Positions 1 to 11,827 of a DNA stretch of 64,000 nt are shown here, one piece after another. Where the stretch lies: assembly GCF_021347895.1 (NCBI RefSeq), contig NC_067120.1:25529361-25593360 (forward strand). Direction: 5' to 3'. This DNA is from Acanthochromis polyacanthus (lineage: Eukaryota > Chordata > Actinopteri > Pomacentridae). Position numbers and translations under genes: made by a program. The first letter of the stretch is position 1, and every line of letters starts with the position of its first letter. The notes beneath the pieces are model-generated. The model saw only the letters and a program-made list of their open reading frames with translations. It was not told the DNA's origin and made no database searches.

Positions 1-215
1 CTCACACTTTTATTCATGTGTTAACATAATTGCACAAGTGTTTTCTAATCATCAATTAGCCTTTCAACACCGTTAGCTAACACAATGTACCATTAGAACA
101 CAGGAGTGATGGTTGCTGGAAATGGGTCTCTGTACCCCTGTGAAAATATTCCACTAAAAATCAGTCGTTTCCAGCTAGAAAAATCATTTACCACAATACT
201 AATGTTACAGAGCCG
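1..215. repeat. Partial Tc1/mariner-type MITE (family M1)
   Basis: The first ~215 bases match, in the opposite orientation, the body of the palindromic element at 2869-3228 (shared stretches around 'attagctaacacaatgta' and 'tttccagctaga'). Only one arm lies in the window, so its outer end is cut off at the left edge. It would sit in an intron of tnni2. Further copies are at 51761-52130 and 62860-63301. Confidence 0.7.
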
Positions 216-320
216 TATTTTGTCATATGGTAATATTGTGTTTGCAATTTGGAACTGTTTTGTTGTCTGAGAGTGGGTGGTCTGTCTTTGTGTGCATTTT
301 GGTCACTATGTGGTAAAAGG

Positions 321-343
321 GCTACATCTCTGTGAGATGTAGC
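321..343. other. Perfect 10-bp hairpin beside a splice donor
   Basis: GCTACATCTC, then TGT, then GAGATGTAGC forms a perfect 10-bp stem with a 3-nt loop. In the minus-strand transcript it lies 17 nt inside the intron that follows tnni2 exon 361-489. No function is known to me. Confidence 0.6.
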
Positions 344-360
344 TCATCTTTGTGACGGAC

Positions 361-1246
361 CTGCAGCTCCTGCATGTTCCTGGGCATTGATGGAGGAGGG
401 CAGCTCTCAGCCATGTACCTCCTCTTTTCCTGCTCCCTCTCCTTCTCTTCCTCCTCTATTAAACCTTTGGCGATGGCCAGCATCAAACTCTGGCGAAAAC
501 ACAGGAAATGTCACATACTATTCCACACTGAAAATATTTAGACAATTTTCAGTGGCATTTTCATGTGCAGGGCTGCACAGTGGATTGGTGGTTAGCACTT
601 TTGCCTTGCAGGTAGAAGATCCTCAGTTCATGTTCCAGCCTTTTTGGGATCTTTCTGCATGGAGTTGGCATTTTCCTCCTGTGCATGCCTGGGTTTTCTC
701 CAGGTACTTTAGCTTCCTCTCACAGTTCAAAAACATGCTGAGGTTAATTGGTAACTACAAATTATCCGTAGGTGTGAACGTGAGTGTGATTGTTTGTCTC
801 TATGTGTAGCCCTGTGATAGACTGGTGACCTGTCCAGGGTGTCCCCTGCCTTCACGCTAAGTCAGCTGGGATAGACTCCAGTCCCCCATGACCCTAATGA
901 AGATTAAGTGGTGTGTAGATAATGGACGGATGGTCTCTGCGTCCACAGCTTGAATCAGGAATCTTAACGCTGACGAGTGCTGAAACCTTACTATAAAGAT
1001 TGTTCCTCAATAAACCTGGCTTTATCTTTGTTTTATAAAACACTGTAAAACAAATAAAGGAATCTTTACCTTCAGATGATGCTTGCGACTTGAAGACATC
1101 TTTTTCCTGAAAAAATATAACTTGTGAAAACACTTTAAAAAGACAATATATAATTCTACTGAGTTTGTAATGTTTGATGAACTTTCAGGGTTTTATAGAA
1201 ATATGTGACAGTGAATTACTCACTCCGACATCTTGGCTTTCAAACT
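361..1246 (-). CDS. tnni2: Troponin I, fast skeletal muscle type (5' coding exons, partial)
   Basis: Troponin I is the inhibitory subunit of the troponin complex on the thin filament. It binds actin and troponin C and holds back actomyosin ATPase at low Ca2+. Three exons are visible. Exon 1224-1246 holds a short leader and ATG TCG GA before a GTGAGT donor. Exon 1070-1106 follows a TTTTTTCAG acceptor and ends at GTAAAG. Exon 361-489 follows TTTTCGCCAG. Joined, they begin MSEKKMSSSRKHHLK and continue SLMLAIAKGLIEEEEKERE and then ...RYMAE...MQELQ, the N-terminal troponin-C-binding region of fast troponin I. Phases agree across both junctions. The last donor is GTCCGT, weaker than usual. The remaining exons (inhibitory region and C terminus) lie left of the window. 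No 5' noncoding exon could be placed with confidence. tnni2 rather than tnni1/3 is inferred from the short N terminus and the synteny with syt8. Confidence 0.9.
570..933 (+). repeat. Teleost interspersed repeat, SINE-like family S1 (copy 1)
   Basis: It begins GGGCTGCACAGTGG and 'gtggttagcact', passes through 'tctttctgcatggagtt' and 'gaccctaatgaagattaag', and ends near a GGACGGATGG tail. The same order of blocks occurs at 37777-38090 and 41886-42208, and inverted at 57143-57440. The tRNA-like head (GTGGTTAGCACT) and GGATGG tail are those of a family very common in percomorph genomes. This copy sits in a tnni2 intron. Confidence 0.75.
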
Positions 1247-2868
1247 CTGTAGAAAAACTAAAAATTTTCCATTTGGGAAAAATAACAGGTGACGGTACAA
1301 AGACAAAGAGATGGATAAATGATTATTTATTATAGCCTTTTTTTCTTTATTCAGAATCACAGAAAAGTCATTAGCTAACATCAGGTTGAAGAACATGCAC
1401 CACCAGAATGCTTCTGTCTGGTCTTGTAGAAATAATAACTGCAGTTAGAGGTAACACAATACCAGCTTTAACATCAACTGTCCCCCATGAGGAAAAGCCT
1501 CATGGCTAAATTGGGACAAAGATCTGGGGTCCAGTTGTCCTCCCTTGGGCACCCTTCTCATGAAAAGTCTGTCATCTGGAAGATTATCAGAAAGCATCTG
1601 ATATCTCCTCTGTTGATACGGATATCTCAGACCTCTGAAAATAGAAGCTGAGCAGAACAATCCAGATCTCTGCATCTAAACAGAAAGTAGACAACTAAAG
1701 GCTCTGCTGTTTGCACCAAATAATGTGGATCTAGATTTTTAACAAAACAACAAACGAAAAGACATCTAAATAAATGGCCAACATCGATCCATCAAAAAAA
1801 AAAAGACACAATCTGCACTGATCCCATTTCTGCAGGATGATCTTTCTTTACACCTGCTCAAAGTCCTTTAACATCAAGAGGGCTCCTAACCAAAACAGAA
1901 TCTGACAAACAAGACAAAAAAGATTTATCATTTCAAAGGACTGTGAAAATTTCTGAAATTAAACCAACAAGTGAACTGCACCATCTACACACTAAGATTA
2001 CTTACAAATTACAAACAAATCCAGCATACTGGTTTTGTGTCCTATTTTACAGGAGACTTTTGTTTTCATTGATGTAATTGTAAACTGGAGTTTTCTTTTC
2101 TTTTTATTCACCACATCACAACAAAAGTATTATTATTACTATGAAAAATGTAGGATTAAGACATACACAATGTCTAAGACTTGTCTTCTTTCTGCTCCCT
2201 TTCATTTGTGTTTGGTGATTGTTGTATTTACATGAAATATTTTTTATTTGTATTTTTTTTATTTTACAAATGAATGAAATAAAACAAACAAACAAACAAA
2301 AAAACAAATGTTTTCAGTATAAAATGCTACACTGATGACTTGCATGGTGTTTCATTGTTTTAATCTAAAGTGCTACATAGCATTCCCACATTTTAGATCT
2401 CAGGTCTCAGTTATCCTGAGGGATGACCAAACTTCCTCTGTCATTAAATATCAAATACCTGTGAGGATCCACAGCAGCAAAGACATCTGACTTTTTTCAC
2501 ACAACCAAACACATTTTCATTTGTAATTTTTTGTTTGTTAGTTTGAATTAACCCTTGAAAGCAGAAGTATCATCACCGTGCCAGGCCATCATGGTCCAAA
2601 TTATATCCATTTCTTTCTATTTCCATTGATAGTGTTGCTTTCTTCTTCATGACTTTTTGTGTTATATGATTGTCTAATTGGCCTAAATAATTATTCACAT
2701 TTCAGAAAGCTCCCATCACAAAATGTCATCTAGTGGCAATGCAGCCCACAGTTAAACTGAACACAGACAGCACAAACTCTGGAATCATCCAGAATTTTGT
2801 TCCTCCTTGGAGGGGATAGAAAACAGATTTTGGATGTCTTACAGTATTCAGACATTATACTATATTTA
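1247..2868. other. tnni2 upstream region or first intron, no gene seen
   Basis: AT-rich sequence without a supported coding exon. The 76-codon minus-strand reading frame at 1445-1675 has no matching family. A leader exon and promoter for tnni2 may lie here but could not be located. A small perfect stem (CCATGAGG, AAAAG, CCTCATGG) sits at 1485-1505. Confidence 0.5.
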
Positions 2869-3228
2869 CACTACTATTCAAAAGTTTGGGGTCACTTAGA
2901 AATGTCTGTGTTTTTGAAAGAAAAGCAGTTTTTTTTCAATGAAGATAACATGAGATGAATCAGAAATACAGTCTAGACATTATTAATGTGGTAAATGATT
3001 ATTCTAGCTGGAAACAGCTGATTTTTAATGAAATATCCACATAGAGGTACAGAGGCCTATTTCCAGGAACCATCACTCCTGTGCTACATTGTGTTAGCTA
3101 ATGGTGTTGAAAGGCTAACTGATGATTAGAAAATCCTTCTACAATTTTGTTAGCACATGAATAAAAGTGTGAGTTTTCATGGAAAACATGAAATTGTCTG
3201 GGTGAGCCCAAACTTTTGAACAGTAGTG
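2869..3228. mobile_element. Tc1/mariner-type MITE, family M1 (complete copy)
   Basis: A 360-bp element. Its left end CACTACTATTCAAAAGTTTG mirrors its right end CAAACTTTTGAACAGTAGTG, and it is flanked by TA on both sides (2867-2868 and 3229-3230). There is no coding capacity. The TA target and long imperfect inverted repeats fit a non-autonomous Tc1/mariner derivative. The same family occurs at 1-215, 51761-52130 and 62860-63301. Confidence 0.85.
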
Positions 3229-3233
3229 TATAT

Positions 3234-3515
3234 ACTGCTCTCGGTGCAGACGGCTCCTTGGGTGCGTTTCCTCTTCTGGTTCATCTGTGCCCAGCCTTAT
3301 ATTATATTTTAATGTTCATTGCATTAGTGTATGGTTGAGGGCGAGAGGTGGTGTGGGTCTGGTTATAGTGTGACTGTGTTTTTGTGTTATATCTTTGGGT
3401 TTGGGGAAGACGGGTTAGCGGGTGGAGCGGGATTGTTTTTAATCTGTGAAGCACTTTGTGTTGCAACTCTGTTTGTATGAAAAGTGCTATATAAATAAAG
3501 TTTTATTGATTGATA
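3234..3515 (+). mobile_element. LINE 3' tail (L2/CR1-like), 5'-truncated
   Basis: About 280 bp ending AAGTGCTATATAAATAAAG then TTTTATTGATTGAT, the familiar non-coding 3' end of a fish LINE, with a short TTGA-type tandem at its very end. It separates the M1 element at 2869-3228 from a 110-bp block that directly adjoins an M1 end at 52284. It therefore appears to have inserted after those two were joined. Confidence 0.7.
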
Positions 3516-3624
3516 TAGTGATCAACACATATTGCTTTGGAGTCTTGAATGTATGCATGCAAAGTGTGAACATATCTGTATGAAACATAAAGTTTAAGAT
3601 AATATCATTAAACAAATCCATCAC
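3516..3624. repeat. 110-bp block duplicated at 52284-52395
   Basis: The run from 'tagtgatcaacac' through 'gagtcttgaatgtatgcatg' to 'aacaaatccatcac' recurs with few mismatches at 52284-52395. Outside the block the sequences diverge at once. It may be an unlisted repeat or a small dispersed duplication that includes the adjacent M1 element. Confidence 0.7.
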
Positions 3625-4927
3625 CCAAACAGGTCACATCACATCAAAACAGGTTTTGCATATTACTAAACAATTACAGTGCATTTTGGGGCAACTTTTG
3701 GGCCATTCTGGACAATTTTCATTGTCTTTACAACATATTTTTTTTGTAAAAATGACATATTGTCATTTCTGACAGTTTTTGACCTTCAACACATTAAACT
3801 CTGATGACACAGCAATAAACTAAGGGACTATCACTTTCCAACACTGGAGTTCATTGACAACACACCTCATCACGCTGTAAAGTCACCACTTCAATCCCCA
3901 AATTAACCAGATTAACTCTCAATGATTACTCTTCTATTAAGTTTGTTATTTTCCAACCAAAACAATAATAAAGCTCCTTTACTGTGTGGAACTACACAAT
4001 GACAGGACCAGAAAGCTTGTATAAGAGCCACATATGTGAAAAGACAATAAAAAATGATAAAGACAATAGAAAGAGATTTCTCACCTTGTGGCTGCAGATG
4101 GAAACAGAGGGGAGCGACAGATTTGGGTAGCAGCTCAGTTTCTGGCATTACAAGTTGGTATATATTGCATTCCCCGTGGGCAAAGGAAACCCCAGCTTTC
4201 TCTATATGGAAGCTGATTTTCTTACTGGCCAATGGGCTCAGCAGCACCTGAAATATTATCTCTGACCTCTCATGCACCCCTAAAATCTCCTCCCGAACTG
4301 ACCGTTATAAGTAACACCACCTTTGTTTTGTTGATTGCCTTATTTCTTTCCTAACCCCTAAAAGGAAATAGTTCCTGAGCCTGGAGGTGAAAATGAGCAG
4401 AAGTGGAAGCAGGGAGGAGGCGCATCAACAAGACATGACTCAGTACACACAGTATTATCCCACATGAACTCTGGTATCCTTAGTGGATGGAGCAGGGCGG
4501 GGCTCTGAAAGACCAGGGGGCAGCAGTGATGAAAGGTGAGGAGGCAGCAGGTGGGAGTGGACGTTCATTCAAGACACACTAAATGTATGCTGTTACGAAG
4601 CTGTCAACAGGAGCAGGATAGTTACACAGAGGGAAACATTCTGTAATAAACCCTATAAGGATTATTGATGTGAATTATTGCTTGCTTACATGAAAGAGCT
4701 ACTTCTTTTAATTCTGTTCACACCAACAACTCTTCTTTTTATCAGTTTACTACAAGCTGGTCACCACAACTTCAGGGTATGTTTGCTCCCAGTCTGCTGT
4801 TCCTGGTCTACACTGTTCCCACCTTCTTGGCACAGCTGCAGCTGATAAACTGACTCTGTGTGAAAGCTTACCCTTATGAAGAGAAGAAAGGTCTACAGTT
4901 TCATTTACCATTAGATTCTAATTAATT
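3625..4927. other. Intergenic, no gene seen
   Basis: Mixed AT-rich sequence between tnni2 and the next repeats. Reading frames on both strands around 3912-4277 lack family motifs or convincing splice signals. I see nothing to annotate. Confidence 0.5.
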
Positions 4928-5165
4928 ACTCCACCAAGGAACGCAGCAGAGTTATGTGACAATCTGCATTGGTTTGCCTGTCTGTCTGTCTGTTAGCAAC
5001 ATTACTCAAAAATAGGTTTGGATGAAATTTTCAGGGATGACACAAGGATCAAGTGATTAGATTTTGGCAATGATGTGGCCTATTGTCTGGATCGATGGAT
5101 TTTTCCAAATTTTCAGCTGTTAGAAATGAAACATTGACTGAACAGCCTTGGCGAGTACTCCGCTC
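4928..5165 (+). repeat. Partial MITE of family M2 (CTCCGCCAAGGAACGC type)
   Basis: It starts TACTCCACCAAGGAACGCAG and 'gagttatgtgaca', then 'cacaaggatcaagtgattag' and 'attttggcaatgatg'. The same order occurs at 15160-15452 (minus), 35929-36426 (complete palindrome), 49520-49797 (minus) and 61435-61830. This copy keeps one end only. Confidence 0.7.
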
Positions 5166-5239
5166 TCTGAGTCCTCTTCTATTTATCCACGCCTGACGTG
5201 TACGTCAGCGGGGTTACTGCATTTGCTTCGGTATCTGGC

Positions 5240-5650
5240 TGGCTAGGTAAGTATGTATGTGTGTGTGTGTGTGTGTGTGTATGTCCGTTCAGATATCTCT
5301 GCAAGTGCTGAAGTCAGGATAATCAAACTTGGCACTGAAGATTGGTCTAAGGTTCCCTGCTCAGTTGTGGAGTTAGAGGTCAGCAGATCAAGGTCAAGGT
5401 CACAGGGGTCACTTAGCACATTTCTTGCATATTGCATCATTTGTATAGGAAGGGATATATGTAGGATGATCAAAATTGATACAGAATATCATGCATGGGC
5501 GTGGTTCTGCCATCTACTGAGGGCTTGTCTAGTTCCATATGGTTCATACATAGTTTTGATGCCTTCAGTGAGAATCTACAATTTAAACGGTCATGAAAAA
5601 AAGAAAAACCTTAACAGGAGAAGATGTATCCAAACTTTTGACTGATAGTT
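5240..5650. repeat. Composite repeat: TG tract, AGGTCA-rich segment and a Tc1 end
   Basis: A short (TG)n tract at ~5260-5280 is followed by a segment with stacked AGGTCA-like half-sites around 5385-5412. At ~5555-5645 comes a solo end of the Tc1 family seen complete at 38603-40377 (shared 'gccttcagtgagaatctaca' and 'ccaaacttttgactg'). The same pairing of AGGTCA-rich segment and Tc1 end occurs at 38636-38960. Confidence 0.55.
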
Positions 5651-5674
5651 TACTTATGTACTTATATATATATA

Positions 5675-7044
5675 CAGTCATGGTTAAAAAAATACTGAAC
5701 CACCCTTATTTTCTTCAATTTCTTGTTCATTTCAATGCCTTGTACCACTGTAGGTGTCCTACCTGAAGAATACAATGAACATGATAAAAAATGTAGTTGA
5801 TTACATAATACGGTATGTCCTCTTTGACATGCTTAAGCTTAATTGTATTCCCAGGGTATATAAGAGGCCATTTCATGCCATAAGCAGCACTGCACATGCA
5901 AAGGCCTAGAGTGGTTTCCTGCTTACATTTAAGCTGCAGCACAACTCAGAAGCTGTCAGCTCTCACATAATGCCTCAAACAAAAGAACAATGGGAAGCCT
6001 CAAAGGCAGCCATCTTGGCACTCATGGTAATTGGCATGAGTGAGAGACAGGTAGCAAATAAACTGAAGATCTCCAAGACAGCCATCCATTACACTAAGAA
6101 AAAACAAACCCAACATGGTAGTACCAAATTGCGAGCTGGTCGTAGCAGGAAATGTCTTTGTACCCCACGAGATGACCGTGCACTCATCTGTTCCTGTGTC
6201 AGGAATCATAGTCAGACCTCCAGGGACCTTAAAAATGAGTAGGCACAGTCAAGATATGAGACGACAGTTGGAAACTGACTTGTTGAAGCTGGTCTGAAGT
6301 CACACGTGGCACGGAAGAAGCCTTTCATCAACAAAAGACAGAGGAAAGCCTGGTTACTCTTTGCTGGGGATCACAAGGATTGGACTTTTGATGTTTGGGC
6401 TAAGGTTCTATTTATTGATGAATTCAGTTTCAGTCCAGTCAACTTACTGGTTAGGAGGAAGCCTGGAGAAGCCTACATACCAGACTGTCTTGCCCCTACA
6501 GTAAGGGCAAATGCGATTGTGTGGAGGGCCAATGAGCCAGGTCAGTCTTCTTCCACCAGCTGGAAAACTCTTTCCTGCCTACAATGACTTCACTTTTCAA
6601 CAAGACAATGCCCCTTGCCACACGGCAAGGTCAGTTAAAGCCAGGATGGAGGACTAGAACATTAGAACCATGCCTTGGCCTGCTCAGTCACCAGATCTAA
6701 AACCAACTGAAAACCTGTGGAAAATCATCAAATGCAAAATGGAGAACAAGCCCATAAACAAAGCAAATTTGTTTGAATTTCTGCAACAGGAATGGGCTGC
6801 TGTGACAGCAGAACAATGTCAGAAGCTGGTGGAGAGCATACCAAGACGCATGACTGCAGCCATCAATAACAATGGTTATTCAATCAAGTACTAACGTCTG
6901 TGTGTACCATGTGACTAAAACAGACAGAAAACAAAACATGGAATGATTGAAAATACTGTTTTTGGCTGTACAATGCCATAGCTATTGATGGAAGAACATA
7001 AGTGATTGGTGGTTTGGGTGTTTTAGTAATTTTTTCCATGACTG
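5675..7044 (+). mobile_element. Degenerate Tc1-like DNA transposon
   Basis: A 1370-bp element flanked by TA (5673-5674, 7045-7046). Its inverted ends are CAGTCATGG...ACCACCC and the matching CCATGACTG at the right. Inside is a broken transposase on the plus strand: an N-terminal helix-turn-helix piece (5970-6242, MPQTKEQWEASKAAIL...ERQVANKLKISKTAI), a catalytic-core piece with FIDEF (6306-6587), a DNAP stretch near 6604, and the C-terminal piece from 6670 with WPAQSPDLKPTENLW, ending at 6894. These keep the order of a DD34E Tc1 transposase, but several frameshifts and stops separate them, so the copy is dead. Confidence 0.9.
5970..6894 (+). pseudogene. Tc1-like transposase remnant
   Basis: Cut-and-paste transposase of the DD34E class, split into at least three frames (5970-6242, 6306-6587, 6670-6894). 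The paired N-terminal helix-turn-helix, the first catalytic Asp (in FIDEF) and the final Glu (in PTENLW) can still be read. It lies centrally between inverted repeats at 5675 and 7044. It is not expected to give a functional protein. Confidence 0.85.
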
Positions 7045-9151
7045 TATATGTATGGATATGTTTTTCTTACGCTACAAACTGAGACCTGTCAAAGTGTTTC
7101 ATTGTCATCATTTCACGTGGTTAGAATGACAATTAAAGAGTCTTAGTCTGACTCTAAACAGCAGCCTATCTTTGAAAAGTAAAAATTTTACACCATGTGT
7201 CAGAGCCAGAAACCAAAAACACTTAAAGATTTTAAGTTAAGATTTTCAACTTCTTCATTTTCCTTGAGCTAATTGTGTGTGACATTCCATTCTGGCTGGA
7301 AATTAAACCAAATTCAAACTTCAATGCATGACATTTCACTAAAATCACTTCATCCCACATTAGCAGGGAGGGAATTGCCCAAAATTTATAAAGACTGTGC
7401 ACTTTGTGACAAGTTTTTGCAATTTAGCATGAGGCTAGGTTTAGACATAAGGTTTTCAAAAACAACCACATACACATTATTAGTAGCCCCCTATTGGCCA
7501 TTACGCACAAAATCCAACATGGCCGCCATCAGAAGTAGAAAATGTCATATCTCAGCTACTGTTTGCACTAGATCTGTGTATAAAACCACTTTCTCCATGT
7601 TTTGGGGATGAGCAATCTATTTCTGAACTTATTACTCTGTTATAATGTCATTTTCAAGGTCAGAGGCTACTTCATCAATGTTATCATCTCCGCCAGTAGT
7701 AAAGACCCTCCGCTTGATGTTTGAAGGCACAACAACTCCATCCTTAGCAAACCGCCTTGACACAGCAAGGTCAAGTCCCCTCCTGACATCCATGACACGT
7801 TCATAAGACAATGACATGCCCAATGAATGAAATGTGTTAACAGTGCGTTTCTGGCGATCATGTGCATGCAGTTTCAGTCCAACATAGAGTGGAAAGGGTG
7901 TCTCTCTTTCCTTCCTCTGATACAGAGTGAGAGCATTGCTAGATTGCTTTGCTACATTGCTGCATATCAGCTTAGAGATTGTGCAGGCGACTCTGGGCTT
8001 GGCTCTACTGCTGTCTTGATCCTCTTCCATTTGCTTCTCAATACAGCTCGAACCTTGGAGTAATATGTCTAGAAGGGTCAGTAGAGGCTTGACAACTGGC
8101 TCACTTAGACCGTTTGAGTTGAATGATCCATTGAACGGCATCTGTTGCAAAAGGATGTATCTGCGCAGCATGAGTCCCACTTCAACTATTTTTTTAGCCT
8201 CATCTTCAGTCACCAGAAGATGAGCAGTCTGTGCTAAAGCTGCTCCAACTGCCTTTTTGTGAGAGATGTAAATGTCATGACCCTCAGAATATTCAGACCA
8301 ATCAGGTCCTAACTTCTCTATAAGATGTTCTTTGAACCTTGTTTGGTGCACATACACCCCGATCCAGTCAGAGCCCATTTGCTCAAGACGACGATCATAA
8401 AGCTTCCTCATGTCAGCAAGCTTAAAAGCAGAATGCTTTAACTGCATGAATGCTACAAGCTGAGCAATAACCAAGGGATTGTATGTGTAGAGGATGGTAG
8501 AACTTTTGTCTGCATTTGGCAACTTGGACTTGGCTGCATGGGCATCATTCTTCAGCTTTGTGTAACAGGATGCGTGATAATGCACATCTCCTGCCGCAGC
8601 ATCCTCTGCATTGATTGCACTGTTCAATTGTGCATGAACCACCCAATTCTTTGAATCTATTGCCCATTTGTAGAGGGTTTTGCCACAGTTATTACTCCTA
8701 GCTGTGTAGATTTGTTCATCACTGTTATCTTGGAATTTCTCACAGCAGACACATTGCAGATTTTTGCCGTCAATGCTTGTATTAAAACTTGACCTGTTTT
8801 TTTTCGGACTTAAAGTGGCCTCTTCACTCTCCAATTTTTCCCTTGTTCTATTGTCCAGTGCTCGTTGCACAATATGTGAGCAGAAGTGTCCTCGGCATCC
8901 ATTTATGATACTTTGCTTTACTTTTCAACAATGTATTGGCGATCCCTGACCCATCGTCTAAACACTCTAAGTTCAGTCCAAGTGGTAAAGGCAAGGCAAG
9001 GCAAGGCAAGGCAATTTTATTTGTATTGCACATTTCATGTAACAGTGACAGCCCAATGTGTATTACAGTAAAGGCATATATACATTCAAAAACAAAATAA
9101 AAACAAGTCGATAAAAGTTAATTAAAACAGATTAAAATACAGTTAAATAAT

Positions 9152-11827
9152 TCAATTTCCATAAGCACAAGAGAATAAAAAAGTTTTCAGTTTAGACTTA
9201 AAAATTGCCAAAGTTGAGGCTTGTTTAATTTCAATGGGAAGACTATTCCAGATATAGACCGCGTGATACTGAAACGTACCCTTACCACGCTCAGAATTTG
9301 TTTTGGGAGCCTCCAAAAGACCCTTTCCTGAGGATCTCAGAGTGCGGGATGGTTCATAGGGTACTAACATATCAGAAATGTACTGTGGGGCAAGACCATG
9401 AAGAGATTTATAGGCTAATAGAGCTGCCTTGAAGTCTATTCTCTGGGCAACAGGAAGCCAGTGCAGTGATCTAAGCACTGGACTAATGTGGTCATATTTC
9501 CTGGTTCCAGTCAGAACCCTTGCAGCTGCATTTTGGATGCTTTGCAATTGTTGTATGGCTTCTTTTGTAAGGCCAGTGAACAAGCCATTGCAATAATCTA
9601 ATCGACTTGAAACAAACGCATGAATCAATATCTCCAAATCATGTTTTGAGACTATTGATTTAATCTTTGCTAAGTTTTTTAAGTGGTAGAAAGCTGAAGA
9701 TATCATGGATTTAATTTGACACCTAAATTTTAAATCTGAGTCCAGGATCACGCCTAGATTTCTAACCTGATCTTTAGGTTGTAATGAGCGAGCTTCTAGG
9801 TGACTAATAATCCTTTCTCTTTGAATTTGTGGGCCAAAAACTATAACCTCAGTTTTGTCAGCATTTAGCTGGAGAATGTTATTCTGCATCCACGTGGTAA
9901 TTTGCTCAATACAGTGATAAAGGGAGTTCACTGGACTGAGTTCATCTGCTGTTAGTGACACATAAATCTGTGTGTCATCTGCATAATTATGATAAGTAAC
10001 ATTGTTTTCCCGTATTAGTTGCCATAATGGCAACATGTACAAGTTAAACAAAAGCGGTCCCAGAATTGACCCTTGGGGGACCCCACAGGCCATAGTCATG
10101 TGATCTGAGACACAGTTTCCAATCTCAACAAAGTATTTTCTGTTCTCAAAATACGATGCAAACCACTCAAAGACCTTACCATGGATTCCCACAGAATATT
10201 TCAATCTCTGTAATAAGATCCTGTGGTCCACCGTATCAAATGCGGCACTTAAGTCCAGCAACACCAATATAGAGACCTTGCCTGCATCCGAATTTGCCCT
10301 GATGTCATTTGTTACCTTAATTAAAGCTGTTTCAGTGCTGTGGCAGGGTCTAAAGCCTGATTGGAAAACATCAAAGCTTTTATTAAGTAAGATGAAGTCA
10401 GTAAGTTGTTTGTAGACAACTTTTTTCAGGACCTTGGCTATGAAAGGTATGTTCGATATGGGCCGATAATTATTTAATACTGAAGGGTCGAGCCCGGTTT
10501 TCTTCAAAAGAGGCTTTATCACAGTGGTTTTTAAAACGTCTGGAAATACTCCTGTCTGCAGTGAGGTGTTGACTAGATGAGTGAGCTGTGGTAACAAACT
10601 GCCCAACACGGACTTTAAAAAGCTTGTGGGTAGCTCATCAAGAGAACAACTGCTTGAGCTCAAACTAAAAACAACATCTTCAATTCTTTTTTCATTTACC
10701 ATTGAAAAATGTGTAAGTTGTAAGAGTCTAACTGGTTGGAAAGTTATTGTTTGGGACGTAGGGGTTATTGAATTTTTTATAGATTGGACTTTATTTTTAA
10801 AAAATAATGCAAAATCATTACATTTTTCTGTGGCCATTAGGTCATGGGTTGATGTGGTTTGGGGGTTTATTAATTTGGCCACAGTTGCAAATAAAACTCG
10901 AGAATTGTTGTTACAATTTGAAATTAATTTAGAAAAATAGCTCTCTCTTGCTTGCCGTACAGCTTGATTGAACATAACTAGCTTTGATTTGTATATCTAG
11001 TAGTCACCTTGAAGCCTTGACTTGTGCCATTTACGTTCAACACACCGGCACTCTCTCCTTTGCATTCTGACTGAAGCCTCATTATGCCATGGAGCCTTTT
11101 GTTTCTTTTTAACAACTTTGGTCTTCACAGGAGCAATAGAGTTCAAAGTATTGAGAACACTAGTTGAATAGGAAGTCAGCAGCAAATTGACATCTAAACA
11201 CTGAGCATCCTCAAAATGAACCTTCTCCACAAATTGTGCCCTCGTATTATCATTTATAAATCTTTTCTGGATCACAGTGGAGCAGCTAGCGACAGACACT
11301 GGTGTAACAGAAAGCTCAAAAAAGACACAAAAATTATCAGAGACAGCAGGATTAACAATATTTACATTTGTGACGTCAACACCTTTAGTAATGATTATAT
11401 CTAGAGTGTGTCCTTCATTATGTGTAGGGCCAGTCACGTGTTGAGTCAAACCAAATGTTTCAAGGGCATCACAAAGTTGTTTGGCATGCCTGTCATGAGC
11501 TATGTCAACGTGCACATTCATATCACCACTAATTACTACATATTCAAATTTTGAGCATACGGATAAAAGAAACTCAGTAAAATCTGAAATAAAAGGAATT
11601 TTTGGAGGTTTATAAATAATAATGTACAATAGAGAAGCATGTTGAATCTTAATTTTAAATGAGACGTAACCAAACGATGAAAAAGTCCCAAATGACTGTT
11701 TGTGAAACGATATGTTATCCCTAAAAAAGGCACAAACACACCCGCCCCTCTGATTCTGTCTTATTTCTGACAGATAGTGAAAGTTAGGTGGGCAAGTCTC
11801 AATTAAGCAATTTAATCCATATTCCAT
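9152..11827 (-). pseudogene. LINE endonuclease-reverse transcriptase ORF
   Basis: Two frame-compatible reading frames, 11827-10997 (276 aa) and 10975-9152 (607 aa), are separated by one in-frame TAG. The first has the apurinic-type endonuclease core (SGDMNVHVD, then THNEGHTLDIII, then SDNFCVFFEL). The second has reverse transcriptase motifs in order: NYRPISNIPFIAKVL, LDLSAAFDTVDH, GVPQGSILGPLLFNLYM, YADDTQIYVSL, and a C-terminal thumb and tail region with SLHWLPVAQRIDFK. The fingers-palm motifs match the L2/CR1 group of the Jockey branch. The initiating end is missing because it lies inverted at 11828-12072. Confidence 0.9.

Noticed and set aside
387..809. 140-codon plus-strand frame
   Set aside because: It overlaps tnni2 exon 361-489 on the other strand and then runs through a SINE-like repeat. 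No independent support.
1445..1675. 76-codon minus-strand frame upstream of tnni2
   Set aside because: Not recognisable, not in phase with the tnni2 exons, and the known tnni2 start codon lies downstream at 1231. It could at most be untranslated leader.
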